The notes below the pieces were generated by a model. That model was not told the origin of the DNA. It searched no databases and saw only the letters and a list, made by a program, of their open reading frames with translations. A stretch of 64,000 bases of DNA from JAPPHA01 sp963662705 (GTDB lineage: Bacteria; Pseudomonadota; Alphaproteobacteria; Rhodobacterales; Rhodobacteraceae), in contig OY759767.1 of the NCBI GenBank assembly GCA_963662705.2, positions 5,580,001 to 5,644,000 of the forward strand, read 5' to 3'. A program made the position numbers and the translations under genes. Shown here one piece after another: positions 17,119-26,552 of the stretch. The first letter of the stretch is position 1; every line of letters starts with the position of its first letter.

Positions 17119-18882
17119 TCACGCGCTGCCGAGAACCGGCGACGCCAGGACGTTGCCCGTCGCCGCGTCGGCGATGCCCAGATCAGTGAGATGGGGGCCG
17201 GGATTGCAGGCGAGCGAAGCACCAAAACAGGCTTTAAAGACGCGGTAGGGAGGCTTCCAGGTCGCGATCTCGTCCATGGCTTCTTTCACGGCCATGAATG
17301 CACCTGCCACCTCCGGCAGTGGCCGCCCGGAAATCAGGCCTGCGATGGGCAGCGGCAGAATGGCCTTGACCTGGCCGTCAGAGGCGGCGGCCAGGCCACC
17401 GCCTGCTGTGCGTACGGCATTGGCAGCAACCGCCATGTCGGTTGCATTGGATCCGAAGACCGTCAGATTGTGGGAATCATGGGAAACCGTGGTGCAGAAT
17501 GCACCACGCCACGCGCCCCAGCCACGCAGGAATGCGATCCTGGGCGCAGTTCCTTCACCATGACGATTGACGACCGCCATGCTGATCGATCCCTCCGGCG
17601 GACGCACGTAGCCGTCCGCCACCGAGGCCACGGTCTCTCCCCATCGCGTGAAACGTGGCTCATCGATTGTGGCGATACGGACCGGACCCGGTCCGGACTG
17701 GACGAGAAAGTCCTCGGGGCTGAATGATCGCAGGCCGAGCCCCCGTGCCAGTTGATCGCCGGATTGATCGGGCCAGCGGGGCCGGACGCAAACCTCGACT
17801 CCATTGAAGATTACCGCCTCGGCCCGATAGCTGCACAGGTCCGAGAATACGGCGAGGTCGGCCCGCCGGCCAGGCACCACGGCGCCGAGATCGTGGCGGC
17901 CGAGCCGAAACGCCGCATTCAGCGTGGCAGCCCGAAGCGCTTCGATGGCCGGCATGCCGTAGCGCGTGATGCGGCGCAGTACATCGTCGAGACCGCCCGA
18001 GTTCCACAGGTCGTCCGGGAAAACGTCGTCTGTACAGAGGCTCAGGGTTTGGGGCACCCGGGGATATGCCGCAATGGCCTCGACGAAGTCAGGAAGGAGG
18101 TGGTCGTGCGAGCCCCGGAGTTCGATGAACAGCCCCGCTTCGAGCTTGCTTCCGAGATCTTCCGCTGATGTAATCTCGTGATCCGAAGAGATTCCGGCCG
18201 CAGCGTAGGCATTGAGGTCCGGACCTGACAATCCGCGCGCGTGGCCGAAGACCGGCTTGCCGGAGGCCAGGCCTTCCTGGACGATTCTCGTCATGCGGGG
18301 TTTGCGCTCAATGACGCCGTGCATGTCCATGACCTCCGCGAGGCCCTCGATGTCCGGCCATGCGAGCACATCCCGCAGCGTGCCGGCATGGAAGTCTGCC
18401 CCGGAAGTCTCGAGACCCGGGGCTGAGGGCACGCAGGAAGGTGCAAGCGTGAGAACTCTGAGCGGTGCGTTGCCTGCCTGCTCGACGGCCCATCTCAGGC
18501 CGTCGACTCCGCAGACATTTCCGAATTCATGCGGGTCCCATACGACGGTGGTCACGCCCCGAGCCAGCACCGCCTCGCCGTAAGTCCGTGGCGTGACCAT
18601 GGAGCTCTCGATGTGGAGATGGACATCGATCAGGCCGGGCGCGACGATCTTGCCGGCAGCATTGAGCATTGCGTGCGCGTCGCGTCGCGCCCCATGCGGA
18701 TGAACGCTCGCGATCAGGGGTCCGGCAATCCCGACATCCGCTGGCCGAACTTGCCCGGTAATCACGTCGGCGATGCATCCCCCGTGCAGCAATAGGTCAA
18801 ACGGCTCCTTACCCCTTGCCGAGTCAATGGCCCTTGCGCGGACATCGCTCGCATCCAGGTCTCGCGGTTCTTCCGGCCTCAT
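17119..18882 (-). CDS. ade: Adenine deaminase
   Basis: Amidohydrolase that converts adenine to hypoxanthine and ammonia (COG1001 type). 587 aa, typical length. The metal site motif GLIDVHLHIESSMVTP is near residue 90, followed by VVWDPHEFGNVCG, the SSDHEITSAEDL segment and LSLCTDDVFPDDL. The C-terminal Ade domain with LPLPIAGLISGRPLPEV is present. The neighbouring minus-strand nucleoside hydrolase relic suggests an old purine-salvage pair. Reading frame looks intact. Confidence 0.92.
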   Translation of the reverse strand: MRPEEPRDLDASDVRARAIDSARGKEPFDLLLHGGCIADVITGQVRPADVGIAGPLIASVHPHGARRDAHAMLNAAGKIVAPGLIDVHLHIESSMVTPRTYGEAVLARGVTTVVWDPHEFGNVCGVDGLRWAVEQAGNAPLRVLTLAPSCVPSAPGLETSGADFHAGTLRDVLAWPDIEGLAEVMDMHGVIERKPRMTRIVQEGLASGKPVFGHARGLSGPDLNAYAAAGISSDHEITSAEDLGSKLEAGLFIELRGSHDHLLPDFVEAIAAYPRVPQTLSLCTDDVFPDDLWNSGGLDDVLRRITRYGMPAIEALRAATLNAAFRLGRHDLGAVVPGRRADLAVFSDLCSYRAEAVIFNGVEVCVRPRWPDQSGDQLARGLGLRSFSPEDFLVQSGPGPVRIATIDEPRFTRWGETVASVADGYVRPPEGSISMAVVNRHGEGTAPRIAFLRGWGAWRGAFCTTVSHDSHNLTVFGSNATDMAVAANAVRTAGGGLAAASDGQVKAILPLPIAGLISGRPLPEVAGAFMAVKEAMDEIATWKPPYRVFKACFGASLACNPGPHLTDLGIADAATGNVLASPVLGSA

Positions 18883-19256
18883 CCTTCACACCCTCCCGAC
18901 AAAGCGTCCATGCAGGCCTGCTTCACCGCCGCGTGCCGGGGATTGTCACGATCTTCGCATTGCAGGCCTCGCCTGCGGCCTGGAAATCCACGACAGTTCA
19001 GCCACGCTCGGAAACGGAAAGCACAACATCGACACCTGCATCGTTGATGCTGAAAAATTCCGGCAAGGCCGGAACGGTGGCCGTGACCGGATCGTAGATT
19101 GCCATCGAATCGCGGTCTCGTTCCAGAGCGATATCGAGTTAGCCGCCCACCAGGTCCCCGAACAGGACGGCATTCCTTTCGAGCCTGCGGACAAGAGGCC
19201 GCAGGCCTGCCTCGGCGAAACGCACCTTGCGGCAAGTTTCGAGTTCAACCATGGTG

Positions 19257-20671
19257 GGTCAAGTCCCGATTCTGCTGGATAATTTGGAGGGGCGTGCTTC
19301 CGTTTTCGGGCTTTTGACCGGCCCGTTGGCCTGTTCGTACTCTTCGTCCAGGTCCGTCCTCACCTGCTCCATTTGACGCCGCTCGAAGGCGGTCACCCCG
19401 ATCGAGCGCCACTTCTCCGAAGCCCGGGTCATCGCCGCAAACATCAGCTTGAGCACGGCCTTTTCCCCCCAGGCGTTGGGAATCACCTTCATGCGGCGAC
19501 GCTCCTCGCCGAACAGGCGCTCCAGCAGGTTGGTGGTCCGGATCGCCTTGCGGTGCCGCACCGGCATCCGCAGATGCGCGATGCACGCCTCGAAGTCATC
19601 CTGGAAACAGGCCACCGCGCTGGGGAACTCGCTCTCCCATTGCCGGACCAGATCGGCAGCGAGATCGCGGGCGATGGCCCGGGACGGCGCCTGGTAGGCG
19701 GCACGGGCCTGCTCGCGGAACTCGGGCCAGGCCTCCGCGCGGGAGACCTTGGCCGCCAGGTTGCTCATGCGGTGGAACAGGCAGCGCTGGCGCTCCGAGC
19801 GCGGAAAGCAGGTCTCGATCGCCTTGATGATGCCGGGAGCGCCGTCGCAGACCACCAGAAGAGGATCGCCGAGGCCGCGGCCCCGCATGTCCTGGAAGAA
19901 GGCGGAGACAGTCTCGTAGTCCTCCTTCGAGCCCGACATGAGATGGAGCAGGACCTTTCGTCCTTCGTGGGTCATGCCCCAGGCGGCCAGAACCGGCTCG
20001 CGCCGCTGGCCCGGGCGGATCCGCTCCGCGATGCCGTCGACGAACAGGTAGGCGATGTCGTAGCCGCCAAGGTCGCGAGTGGCGAACGCCTGGTAGTCCT
20101 GCCACAGCCGCTCTCCGATCTCGGAAACCGCGGTGCGGGAGATCAGCAGAGAACCATCGTCCTTGCGGAATGTGTCCTCGATGTCGCGCACGCTGAGGCC
20201 GCGGGCCAGCATCTCCACCGCAAGATCCTCCAGAGCCTCGCTCCGGCCCTTCAGCTGCGGCCGGATCTCCGAGCGGAACGGCTCGTCGCGGCCCGCGATC
20301 TGCGGCGCCGTGTAGTCCACCGCACCTTCGGCCGTCTTGAGCCGGCCGGTACGATTGCCGTTGCGGTAACCACGCTCAGGATCGCCGCCGTGCTCGTAGT
20401 AGCCACGTCCGAGCGCATCGCGGCTCTCCGCCTCCAGGGCCTCCTCAATGATCAGACGGGTCGCCAGACGCACCAGCTCGCTGCGGGCATCCGGCGCCGA
20501 CAGGCGGCCTTCGATCAACTGCGATAGGGTCTCGCGTGTGTGCATCGAACCGGGTATTCTCTTTTCCATGGGGCGTGTCCTTCCGTTGAGGCCAGCGAAA
20601 TGCCGGCGGTTTCAATCAAATCAACGGAAGCACGCCCCTCCCAAATTATCCAGCAGATTCTAGACTTCACC
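19257..20671 (-). mobile_element. IS256-family insertion sequence, 1415 bp
   Basis: Complete element. Left end GGTCAAGTCCCGATTCTGCT and right end (reverse complement) GGTGAAGTCTAGAATCTGCT continue alike through GGATAATTTGG and AGGGGCGTGCTTCCGTT, about 48 bases of imperfect terminal inverted repeat. It is flanked by a 9-bp direct repeat ACCATGGTG (19248-19256 and 20672-20680), in line with the 8-9 bp duplications of this family. It interrupts a nucleoside hydrolase gene. It encodes one transposase on the minus strand. Confidence 0.93.
19259..20569 (-). CDS. IS256-family transposase
   Basis: DDE transposase of 436 aa of the mutator/IS256 type. Visible: the N-terminal RDALGRGYYEHGGDPERGYRNG segment in part, the first Asp in YLFVDGIAE, the conserved GSKEDYETVSAFFQDM, the second Asp in LLVVCDGAPGIIKA, CLFHRMSNLAAKV, and the C-terminal TTNLLERLFGEERRR with the likely catalytic Glu. 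The stop codon lies inside the left terminal repeat. The frame is intact, so the element may still be active. Confidence 0.94.
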   Translation of the reverse strand: MEKRIPGSMHTRETLSQLIEGRLSAPDARSELVRLATRLIIEEALEAESRDALGRGYYEHGGDPERGYRNGNRTGRLKTAEGAVDYTAPQIAGRDEPFRSEIRPQLKGRSEALEDLAVEMLARGLSVRDIEDTFRKDDGSLLISRTAVSEIGERLWQDYQAFATRDLGGYDIAYLFVDGIAERIRPGQRREPVLAAWGMTHEGRKVLLHLMSGSKEDYETVSAFFQDMRGRGLGDPLLVVCDGAPGIIKAIETCFPRSERQRCLFHRMSNLAAKVSRAEAWPEFREQARAAYQAPSRAIARDLAADLVRQWESEFPSAVACFQDDFEACIAHLRMPVRHRKAIRTTNLLERLFGEERRRMKVIPNAWGEKAVLKLMFAAMTRASEKWRSIGVTAFERRQMEQVRTDLDEEYEQANGPVKSPKTEARPSKLSSRIGT

Positions 20672-20763
20672 ACCATGGTGATCGGTACCGGCCGCGTGAG
20701 AAGTGCCGCGAGCGCCTCCGGATCGGCGTAGGCATTGAATTCCGCATCTTGAGAGAACATGGC

Positions 20764-21037
20764 GGCGGAGGGGGAGGAATGAGCGCTGCACAGCAGACAG
20801 GGCGTCATTTGCGACCCGGGTCGCGGACCGCCAATTTGACTTGTTTTCAATTCAATGTGAGATGTGGAAGGCCCTTCAGATGTTCCTGAGCATCAAAACC
20901 CGTGTCATTGTCCGTCAGCTGCACGAGCGCGTGCCTGAGCAGTCCACGCGACGCTTCCCCGGATGCCGCAGGGCGAACAAGTGCGCGGTCCGCGCCTCAC
21001 TGGCCTGTTTCCGAAACTGTGCCATCGGCGACCGGGC
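20764..21037. other. Unassigned spacer
   Basis: Nothing recognised between the nucleoside hydrolase relic and the KAP NTPase stop. It marks one edge of the accessory island. Confidence 0.4.
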
Positions 21038-22672
21038 TCAGGAACTTTCGACCGACGAACTCACATGATTGTCGGTCAGAGTATTGCTGAGCAATTCGAG
21101 GCGGCGAACAGCATCGTTGAAACCGATCCGTGCATCTTCCCAACTAAACAACACATTGTTGATCATCCTTGTTACGGTATTTGCATAGTCGGTTTCCCTG
21201 CGCGCGGTATCATCTAACTCCTCGTTCTCGAATGTCTCGCGATCTGTGCGGGCCCAATTTTTGTATCGGTCCAGAAGAGGAGACGAGAGTGGTTCCCCCG
21301 GCAACCGGTGGGGCAATGCATCCTCTAGCCTGGCCAGGATCACCGCGGCCTCGAATATTGCGCCCCGCTTGTCGTATCGGAAGGTCTTGAGGCTAGGTCG
21401 ACCGAAGATAGCGTCGACAATTTCGGCATCAGAAACGTCGCCAGCGACGAAACGACTATAGAGCCTTGGTTCCATAGTCCGGAGGATCAGAGCGACGGTG
21501 GTCGCCACTCCATTATTTTTTTGAAATTTGCCCAGGGAGGCGTACAACAAGCCCAGCCGGTGAATGGCCTGACCCACAGTTTTCAGACTGAGGTCGGAGG
21601 CTCCGAAAAACAGGAACAGCATCGCCCGTAGGGTTTCGCCTACCACTTTCAGTTCCGCTGCGTGCGGTAAGTGGATTGCGTGGTGGGGTGAAGCGTTTTC
21701 CGTCACGAGGTCAAAATAATCATTGATTACCGTTGCCCGGAGTTGTGCGGCGATGAACGCCTGTCTCTCGGGCCCGGGCAATTTGAAGTCTACATCGAAG
21801 AATCGACGGAGATATCCCTCTGCGTCGAAGTCGTTGCCGTAGAGCGCCTTGACCGAATGAGCGAACTGATCGCAGTTGACGGCGAGGACAAACACGATGC
21901 GATCTACCGAAAACAGGTGTTTGGCCACTTTCAGGAGTTCCACCGCATACGAAGGCCGGCATCGATCCAGCTCATCGATCATCACCATCAACGGACGGTT
22001 TTCGTTCATCTCCGACAACGAAGCGGCCATGTCCTGAAGAACCTGCCGGAATTTCTCGACCGATGTACGGGCTTCAGAATGACGAAACAGTTTTTCTTCG
22101 ACGAAGGCCGCTGCGCCATCCGCGAGTTCGGTACCGACGAGCTAAACCTGGCCTGCTGCAAATCGAACGGCTCTAGGCCCCACCCAGCGAATGACCGCCT
22201 GTGAGGCATTCATGAGCTTCTCGATCGTCTCCCCGGGAAGCTTCGTGTTGCTCGATTGGAGGTCCTCTGTCAGCTCGCTGGAGAGGGTGAAAAACGGATC
22301 CTCGGAAAAATCGGTCTCCCAGGCGTTGAGTGCGACAACGGGAAACCCCTTGTTGCACAGGTGCTGAGACCACATTCCGAAAAAAGTAGTCTTGCCGAAG
22401 CCCCACGCCGCGTCGACCGCAAGGACGCACGGCCCTTCTAGATTACTAATGAGATGCGTTTGCGTATCCGCGGCTTCCTTGCCGGTCCAGCAGGTCATGC
22501 GTGAAGGGTTTGTCTGCAGGAATTGCGATCTCGAGAGGCCGTATGCGAATACCCATTTTCGCTCCTTGCTCGCGAATTTGATCTCGGTTGGGCCACTCAC
22601 TGATGACCGATTGACACGAGAACGAGGGGATACATCGTTGGTCAACGGCAATCCATGTATCTCTGTACGCAC
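21038..22672 (-). pseudogene. KAP-family P-loop NTPase with one amber codon
   Basis: KAP NTPases are STAND/AAA-like membrane-associated ATPases; some (such as PifA of plasmid F) exclude phages. The first 176 codons hold Walker A AAWGFGKTTFFGMW and NAWETDFSEDPFF, then a TAG at 22142-22144 follows FAAGQV. The same frame continues without a break (LVGTELADGAAAFVEEKLFR) into MVMIDELDRCRPSY (Walker B), VLAVNCDQFAHSVKALYG and FFDVDFKLP, all classic KAP segments, to a TGA at 21038. Apart from that codon the 545-codon frame is whole. The predicted membrane insertion inside the domain is not obvious. Confidence 0.8.
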
Positions 22673-22999
22673 TTCGAGGAAAAGAGATTGTCGAGATTCA
22701 TGGCTGCATTGAGTGGTGCCGAAGCGCGGTCCCGATTCTGCTTCCCACCCTCGTAAACGATGCCACCGCCAACCCGATTCTCCGCATCACCCGCGAGCGC
22801 ACCAACGCTTGGCAGGCGCCACGGGTCAAGTTGGCGGACGGCGAAAGCCAACAACCTGAGTGTCCCGTGCTCATGGCATTGACCTGCGAACGACCAATCT
22901 CGCATCTTAAGGACGTGGGTCGTTCCTGCTTGCCTTTCCAGCCTGACCCCAACAAAACGGCGTTTATGTAAGGCTATTCACAGAGCAGGACAGCATACG
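22673..22999. other. Unassigned stretch with an open frame
   Basis: A plus-strand frame is open from about 22615 to a TAA at 22969-22971 and reads protein-like (STAIHVSLYALRGKEIVEIH, LVNDATANPILRITRER), but it has no usable start and overlaps the KAP gene's 5' end on the other strand. I cannot name it. Confidence 0.25.
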
Positions 23000-23188
23000 A
23001 TGGCATATGACTGGGAAGATTTGATGAGCCTTCGTCACGCGTGGGAGGAGACATTCGGCGAGAGCATGCCCATGGGCTTTGAAATCGGACCAGACCAGTA
23101 TCCAACTATGAAAGAGTGCATTGAAAAACGCGATCAAGCGCCGCTCGAAGACTTCATCAACGGCTTGGATCCCGATGTCGTCTACTGA
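23000..23188 (+). CDS. Small hypothetical protein, 62 aa
   Basis: Acidic 62-residue protein with protein-like composition (YDWEDLMSLRHAWEETFGES, then MGFEIGPDQYPTMKECI, ending DPDVVY). The ATG at 23000 follows GGACAG loosely, so the ribosome site is weak. It has no recognised family; similar short acidic proteins occur in mobile regions. It sits between a broken KAP NTPase and a VapBC pair. Confidence 0.5.
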   Translation: MAYDWEDLMSLRHAWEETFGESMPMGFEIGPDQYPTMKECIEKRDQAPLEDFINGLDPDVVY

Positions 23189-23713
23189 CTTCCCCGCCTG
23201 TTCGAGGATTGGTCGTTCCAACTTCCCACTTCAGGCAGAACAGCAGGACACCTGACACATGGACATCATTCGCAGCCCCGGTTTGTCGGCAACGCCGGAT
23301 TCCACCGTGCCGGCGGCCGCGGCGGCGATCCCGGCGCAAATCGCCGACATGCCGGAAGTATGAGATAGGGCTGAGTCTCTCGGGTGCCCGACGAACATTC
23401 AAAGTGCCGTCATTACGGGAATACTTTGTCCTGGGGCCGGACACCCGCCGCGACGAGGGCCGTCGTTGAAAGCGATACGTTCCCTCGGGAATGAAGTGAT
23501 CCGCTAGGAGGTCTGTTTCACGTCCTGTGGCGCTCTGCAGCGTGGATTGACAGCCGCCGTTGTGACTGTTTTCGGAGTGCTCGCCGCCCCCGAACCCCAG
23601 GCAATGCCCGATAGATTTCTGCTTGTATGAAACCCGGGCTTCAGGTCAGCATTGCCTTCATTCCCTGCCGTGGATAGGGTAGAAACCCGCCGTTGTATCT
23701 ACCGGAGAAGGTG
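23189..23713. other. Intergenic region before vapBC
   Basis: About 525 bases without a gene I can support. A 34-codon plus-strand frame starting at 23260 (MDIIRSPGLSATPDSTVP...) has an alanine run and no ribosome site. The promoter of the vapBC pair must lie at the right end. Confidence 0.4.
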
Positions 23714-23971
23714 ATGGGCCTGAACATCAAGAACGACGAGACGTGCCGCCTGGCGGGAGAGCTGGCGATCCTGACGGGTGAGACCAAGACCGGTGCGATC
23801 ACCGTGGCACTGCGCGAACGCCTGGAACGCGAGAAACGCCGGCAGGGCGCCGAGACCCGCGCCCGGGAACTGCGTGCCATCGCGGAGCGTTGTGCCAGGC
23901 TCATGGGGCCGGGACCATCCGCCGTGGAACACGGCGACATGCTCTATGACAAGCAGGGCCTGCCCAGGTGA
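23714..23971 (+). CDS. vapB: VapB-type antitoxin (Rv0623-like)
   Basis: 85-aa antitoxin of the type often annotated as PSK-operon transcription factor. It begins GLNIKNDETCRLAGELAILTGETKT, the short RHH-like N-terminus of this class, followed by the basic helix LRERLEREKRRQG and a toxin-binding tail ending SAVEHGDMLYDKQGLPR. GGAGAAGG stands 3-10 bases before the ATG at 23714. It overlaps vapC by four bases (GTGA). It would repress the operon with VapC. Confidence 0.9.
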   Translation: MGLNIKNDETCRLAGELAILTGETKTGAITVALRERLEREKRRQGAETRARELRAIAERCARLMGPGPSAVEHGDMLYDKQGLPR

Positions 23972-24384
23972 TCGTTGATACCTCGGCCCTCCTGGCCGTT
24001 CTGAACCGCGAGCCCGATGCGGACCGCTACGTGACAGCGGTCCTGGCGGCAGCGCCTTGCCGCATGTCGGTCGCGAACGTGTTGGAGGCTGCGATCGTGG
24101 TCGAAAGCCGGGGCGGTGCGGAGGCGGGCCATGAACTTGACGCATTCCTCGGGCACGCGGGGATCGAACCGACGCCGGTAACCGCCGAACACCTGGCCGC
24201 GGCGCGTGTTGCCTGGCGGCGCTTCGGCAAGGGCAGGCACCCGGCGGCACTGAACTTCGGCGACTGCTTCGCCTATGCGCTCGCCCACGTGACTGGCGAG
24301 ATGCTCCTGTACAAGGGCGGTGATTTTGCCCGGACCGACATTTCGGCTGCGCTGCCTTCATCCCGGGGATCTTCCGGGGCATGA
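23968..24384 (+). CDS. vapC: VapC toxin, PIN-domain ribonuclease
   Basis: 138-aa PIN nuclease, GTG start coupled to vapB. All acidic landmarks are visible: VDTSALLAVL (Asp), VLEAAIVVE (Glu), NFGDCFAYALA (Asp) and LLYKGGDFARTDI (Asp). VapC toxins cut tRNA or rRNA when released from VapB. This pair looks intact, in contrast with the damaged PIN gene at 16.1 kb. Confidence 0.93.
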   Translation: MIVDTSALLAVLNREPDADRYVTAVLAAAPCRMSVANVLEAAIVVESRGGAEAGHELDAFLGHAGIEPTPVTAEHLAAARVAWRRFGKGRHPAALNFGDCFAYALAHVTGEMLLYKGGDFARTDISAALPSSRGSSGA

Positions 24385-24876
24385 CAGCGGGTTGGGCATT
24401 CAAGGGGAGCCTGTTTACGCCTTGATGACACCGGACCTGCCGCTCGTGGCTCATGCCCTCGCGTCTGTTGGGTTGCAGGATGATTCGGTGTTGAGTGGCC
24501 GGTTTGTCACGGATTGGATTGATGCCTGATCGAGCGGCAGCCGGAATAGTCCGCAACATCTTTTCTCCTTCCCGGCGGCCCTTTCAGTAGTGCTTTCTTT
24601 CCGGAACGTGGCGGTCGCGGGTTTTCCCGGTAGCGTTGCTTCCGTCATGGCCTGGACGAATTCCCCGGCGGCAATTTCCCGGTAGCGTCACGGATGCGGT
24701 CGCCCTGGGTGGCGGGATTGCCGATTTCCGGGATTGATCGCCCGTGCCGGGTGGTTGATTACATCCGCGGGAGGCGTTCCGCCTTCCCGGCGGCGCGGGC
24801 CGGATTCCGCGCATGGTGTGAAGTGTTTGAGAAGAGGTGGCCCGTGCGGTACCCGCCGCCGGGCCAGTAGCCGTCT
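24385..24876. other. Spacer with a possible gene tail and short repeats
   Basis: A plus-strand frame ends at 24529 with PDLPLVAHALASVGLQDDSV and VTDWIDA; it looks like a protein tail but I cannot name it. Between 24590 and 24740 the string TTTCCCGGTAGCGT occurs twice (about 24622 and 24676). The left edge of the following transposon should lie here but I found no clear terminal repeat. Confidence 0.3.
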
Positions 24877-25497
24877 GTGCAACTCGATTGGAATTTGTCG
24901 CTGTCCGGCGAGGACTACGTTACCACGCAAGCCTGGCGGGACGCAAAGCTTGATTGCTGCCCCGAACACCCCGGTGGCGGCTGTCGTTTCGCCCGCCATG
25001 GCACCTACCGGCGCAAGACCCGCTGGGGGGATGCCCATATTCCCCGCTGGTACTGCCGGGACGCTCACAAGACATGGTCACTGCTGGCGCGCTGCTTCGC
25101 GGCACGACTGCCGGGCACCCTGGACGAGCTCGAGGCGGCGGCTCTGGCTGCGGAGACGGAACCGAGCCTGCGGGCGGCGGCCGAGCGCGCCCGTCCCGGC
25201 CATGTGGTGACGGAGGCGGCGAACCGCCGCTGGCTCAAGGGCCGGCGCGACCTGGTCGTTGCCTGCCTGGTGACGGTGATCACCCTGCTGCCGGAGCTGT
25301 TCGCCGGTTGCGCGGCGACGGTGACGGCGCTCAGGGGCCATCTCGGAACCACGCGGCTTCTCGTCGAACTGCGCGGCCAAGCGGCGCCACATCTCCGGAA
25401 TCTGGTTCCTCCACTGGGCTTCGGCGTGCGGATTGATCCGGCGCCGATTTCGAATCCGGTCAACCAACACATGATGGGGCCTGATCCGCCGGCCTGA
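24877..25497 (+). CDS. Transposon-associated zinc-ribbon protein
   Basis: 206-aa protein, GTG start. The N-terminus has a treble pattern of cysteine and histidine (CCPEHPGGGC, HGTYRRKTRWGDAHIPRWYC) typical of the zinc-ribbon accessory proteins next to IS481/Mu-like integrases, then an alanine-rich helical middle (LPGTLDELEAAALAAETEPS). It probably binds the transposon or recruits its partner; the role is inferred from position only. The C-terminal 40 residues look less constrained and may run into non-coding sequence. It lies 43 bases before the interrupted DDE gene. Confidence 0.6.
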   Translation: MQLDWNLSLSGEDYVTTQAWRDAKLDCCPEHPGGGCRFARHGTYRRKTRWGDAHIPRWYCRDAHKTWSLLARCFAARLPGTLDELEAAALAAETEPSLRAAAERARPGHVVTEAANRRWLKGRRDLVVACLVTVITLLPELFAGCAATVTALRGHLGTTRLLVELRGQAAPHLRNLVPPLGFGVRIDPAPISNPVNQHMMGPDPPA

Positions 25498-25540
25498 GCG
25501 GCGCTATGCCTGCCCGATCCAACCGAAAGGGAGACCAGGC

Positions 25541-26271
25541 ATGAGCCAGAACACCGAAAAACATCGACTTGACGTGGCGATGTTCCGCTATCGCGTCATC
25601 GCCCCCCTCATCGACCTCGCCGGACCGGCGCGGATGGCCGAAGTGCGCCGTCTCGCCGGCAAGCCGTGGGTGATTCCCGGCACCAGCCGCACCCGGGTTG
25701 CGGAGGGTACCATCCTGCACTGGCAGCGGGCCTGGCGGCGTGGCGGTCTCGACGCCCTCAAGCCCGGGCCGCGCAGCGACCGCGGCAGGTCCCGGCGTCT
25801 CACGGTCGAAGCCGCGGAGCTGCTGATCTCCATCCGCAGGGACCATCCCGAACTTTCCGTCCGCGACGTGGTCGCACGCGCCGAACAGACGGACGGGTTC
25901 TCGGACCCGGTCTCGCTCTCGGCCGCCTACCGCCTGTTCCACGCCGAGGGGTTGATGACCCCGGAACGGGCGCCGCCGGACCTCAGGCGCTTCGCCCATG
26001 CCCATGCCGGCGACCTCTGGCAATCGGATATCATGCACGGCCCGAAGTGCGGCGACGGGCGCCGCCGGCGCAAGACCTACATGATCGTCATGATCGACGA
26101 CGCGACCCGCATCGTGCCATGGTCGGCCTTCGCCTTTTCCGAGGGCATCAACGACTTCCTCCCGGTGTTCAGGCAGGCTCTCCTGCTTCGTGGAATTCCC
26201 AAAAAACTCTTCGTCGACAACGGAAGTGCGTACCGTTCGCGGCGCCTCGATCTCGTCTGCGCCCGTCTCGG
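25541..26271 (+). pseudogene. DDE integrase (IS481/Mu-like), 5' part, cut by IS21
   Basis: ATG at 25541 with AAAGGGAGACC upstream. An N-terminal HTH part (TILHWQRAWRRGGLDALKPG) precedes an rve-type catalytic domain: first Asp in DLWQSDIMHGP, a zinc-free stretch MIVMIDDATRIV, second Asp in KKLFVDNGSAYRS. At RLDLVCARLG the gene meets the end of an IS21-family element. The missing continuation GIALIHARPYHAAGK is found in frame at 30534 on the other side. The third acidic residue, expected after HAAGK, is not found there either. Confidence 0.85.
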
Positions 26272-26552
26272 TGTTAACGGTTTTTGAGAAGCGCGGGATT
26301 TTGGGTGGTATTGCGCGTTTTCTGGTTTAGTCGGTCTGTCCTGGCGATCGAATCTGGGCCATCGGGGATGTTTTCGTTGTGCGTGGTTGGCCTGCACTGG
26401 ACGGTTTTCTTTCCCGTCGGCCTGTTCGGCAGGGTGTTTTCGGAGGTTTGATTCGGGCGTCGGTTGACGTGCCATGCGAGCGGGGAACTTCTTTCATCGG
26501 GCTTTTCGGGGTTTCGGCCCGGTGCCGCGGCCTTGCTCGGGAGCGTTGCCGC

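Larger units (their letters stand above)
18923..20760 (-). pseudogene. Nucleoside hydrolase gene split by an IS256-type element
   Basis: Right of the IS the minus frame reads AEFNAYADPEALAALL and VPITM; left of it the same frame resumes as VELETCRKVRFAEAGLRPL and later SMAIYDPVTATVPALP and VVDFQAAGEA. Removing the IS and one target repeat joins PITMV to ELETC in frame. AEFNxYxDPEA, PITMV and IYDP are landmarks of the inosine-uridine nucleoside hydrolase C-terminal half. There are also in-frame stops (TAA at 19139-19141, TGA at 18998-19000), and the first ~150 residues are missing here. A matching N-terminus lies at 31019-31267. Confidence 0.75.

Noticed and set aside
24590..24740. CRISPR-like short repeats (TTTCCCGGTAGCGT)
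   Set aside because: Only two copies, with unequal context and no further repeats or cas genes.
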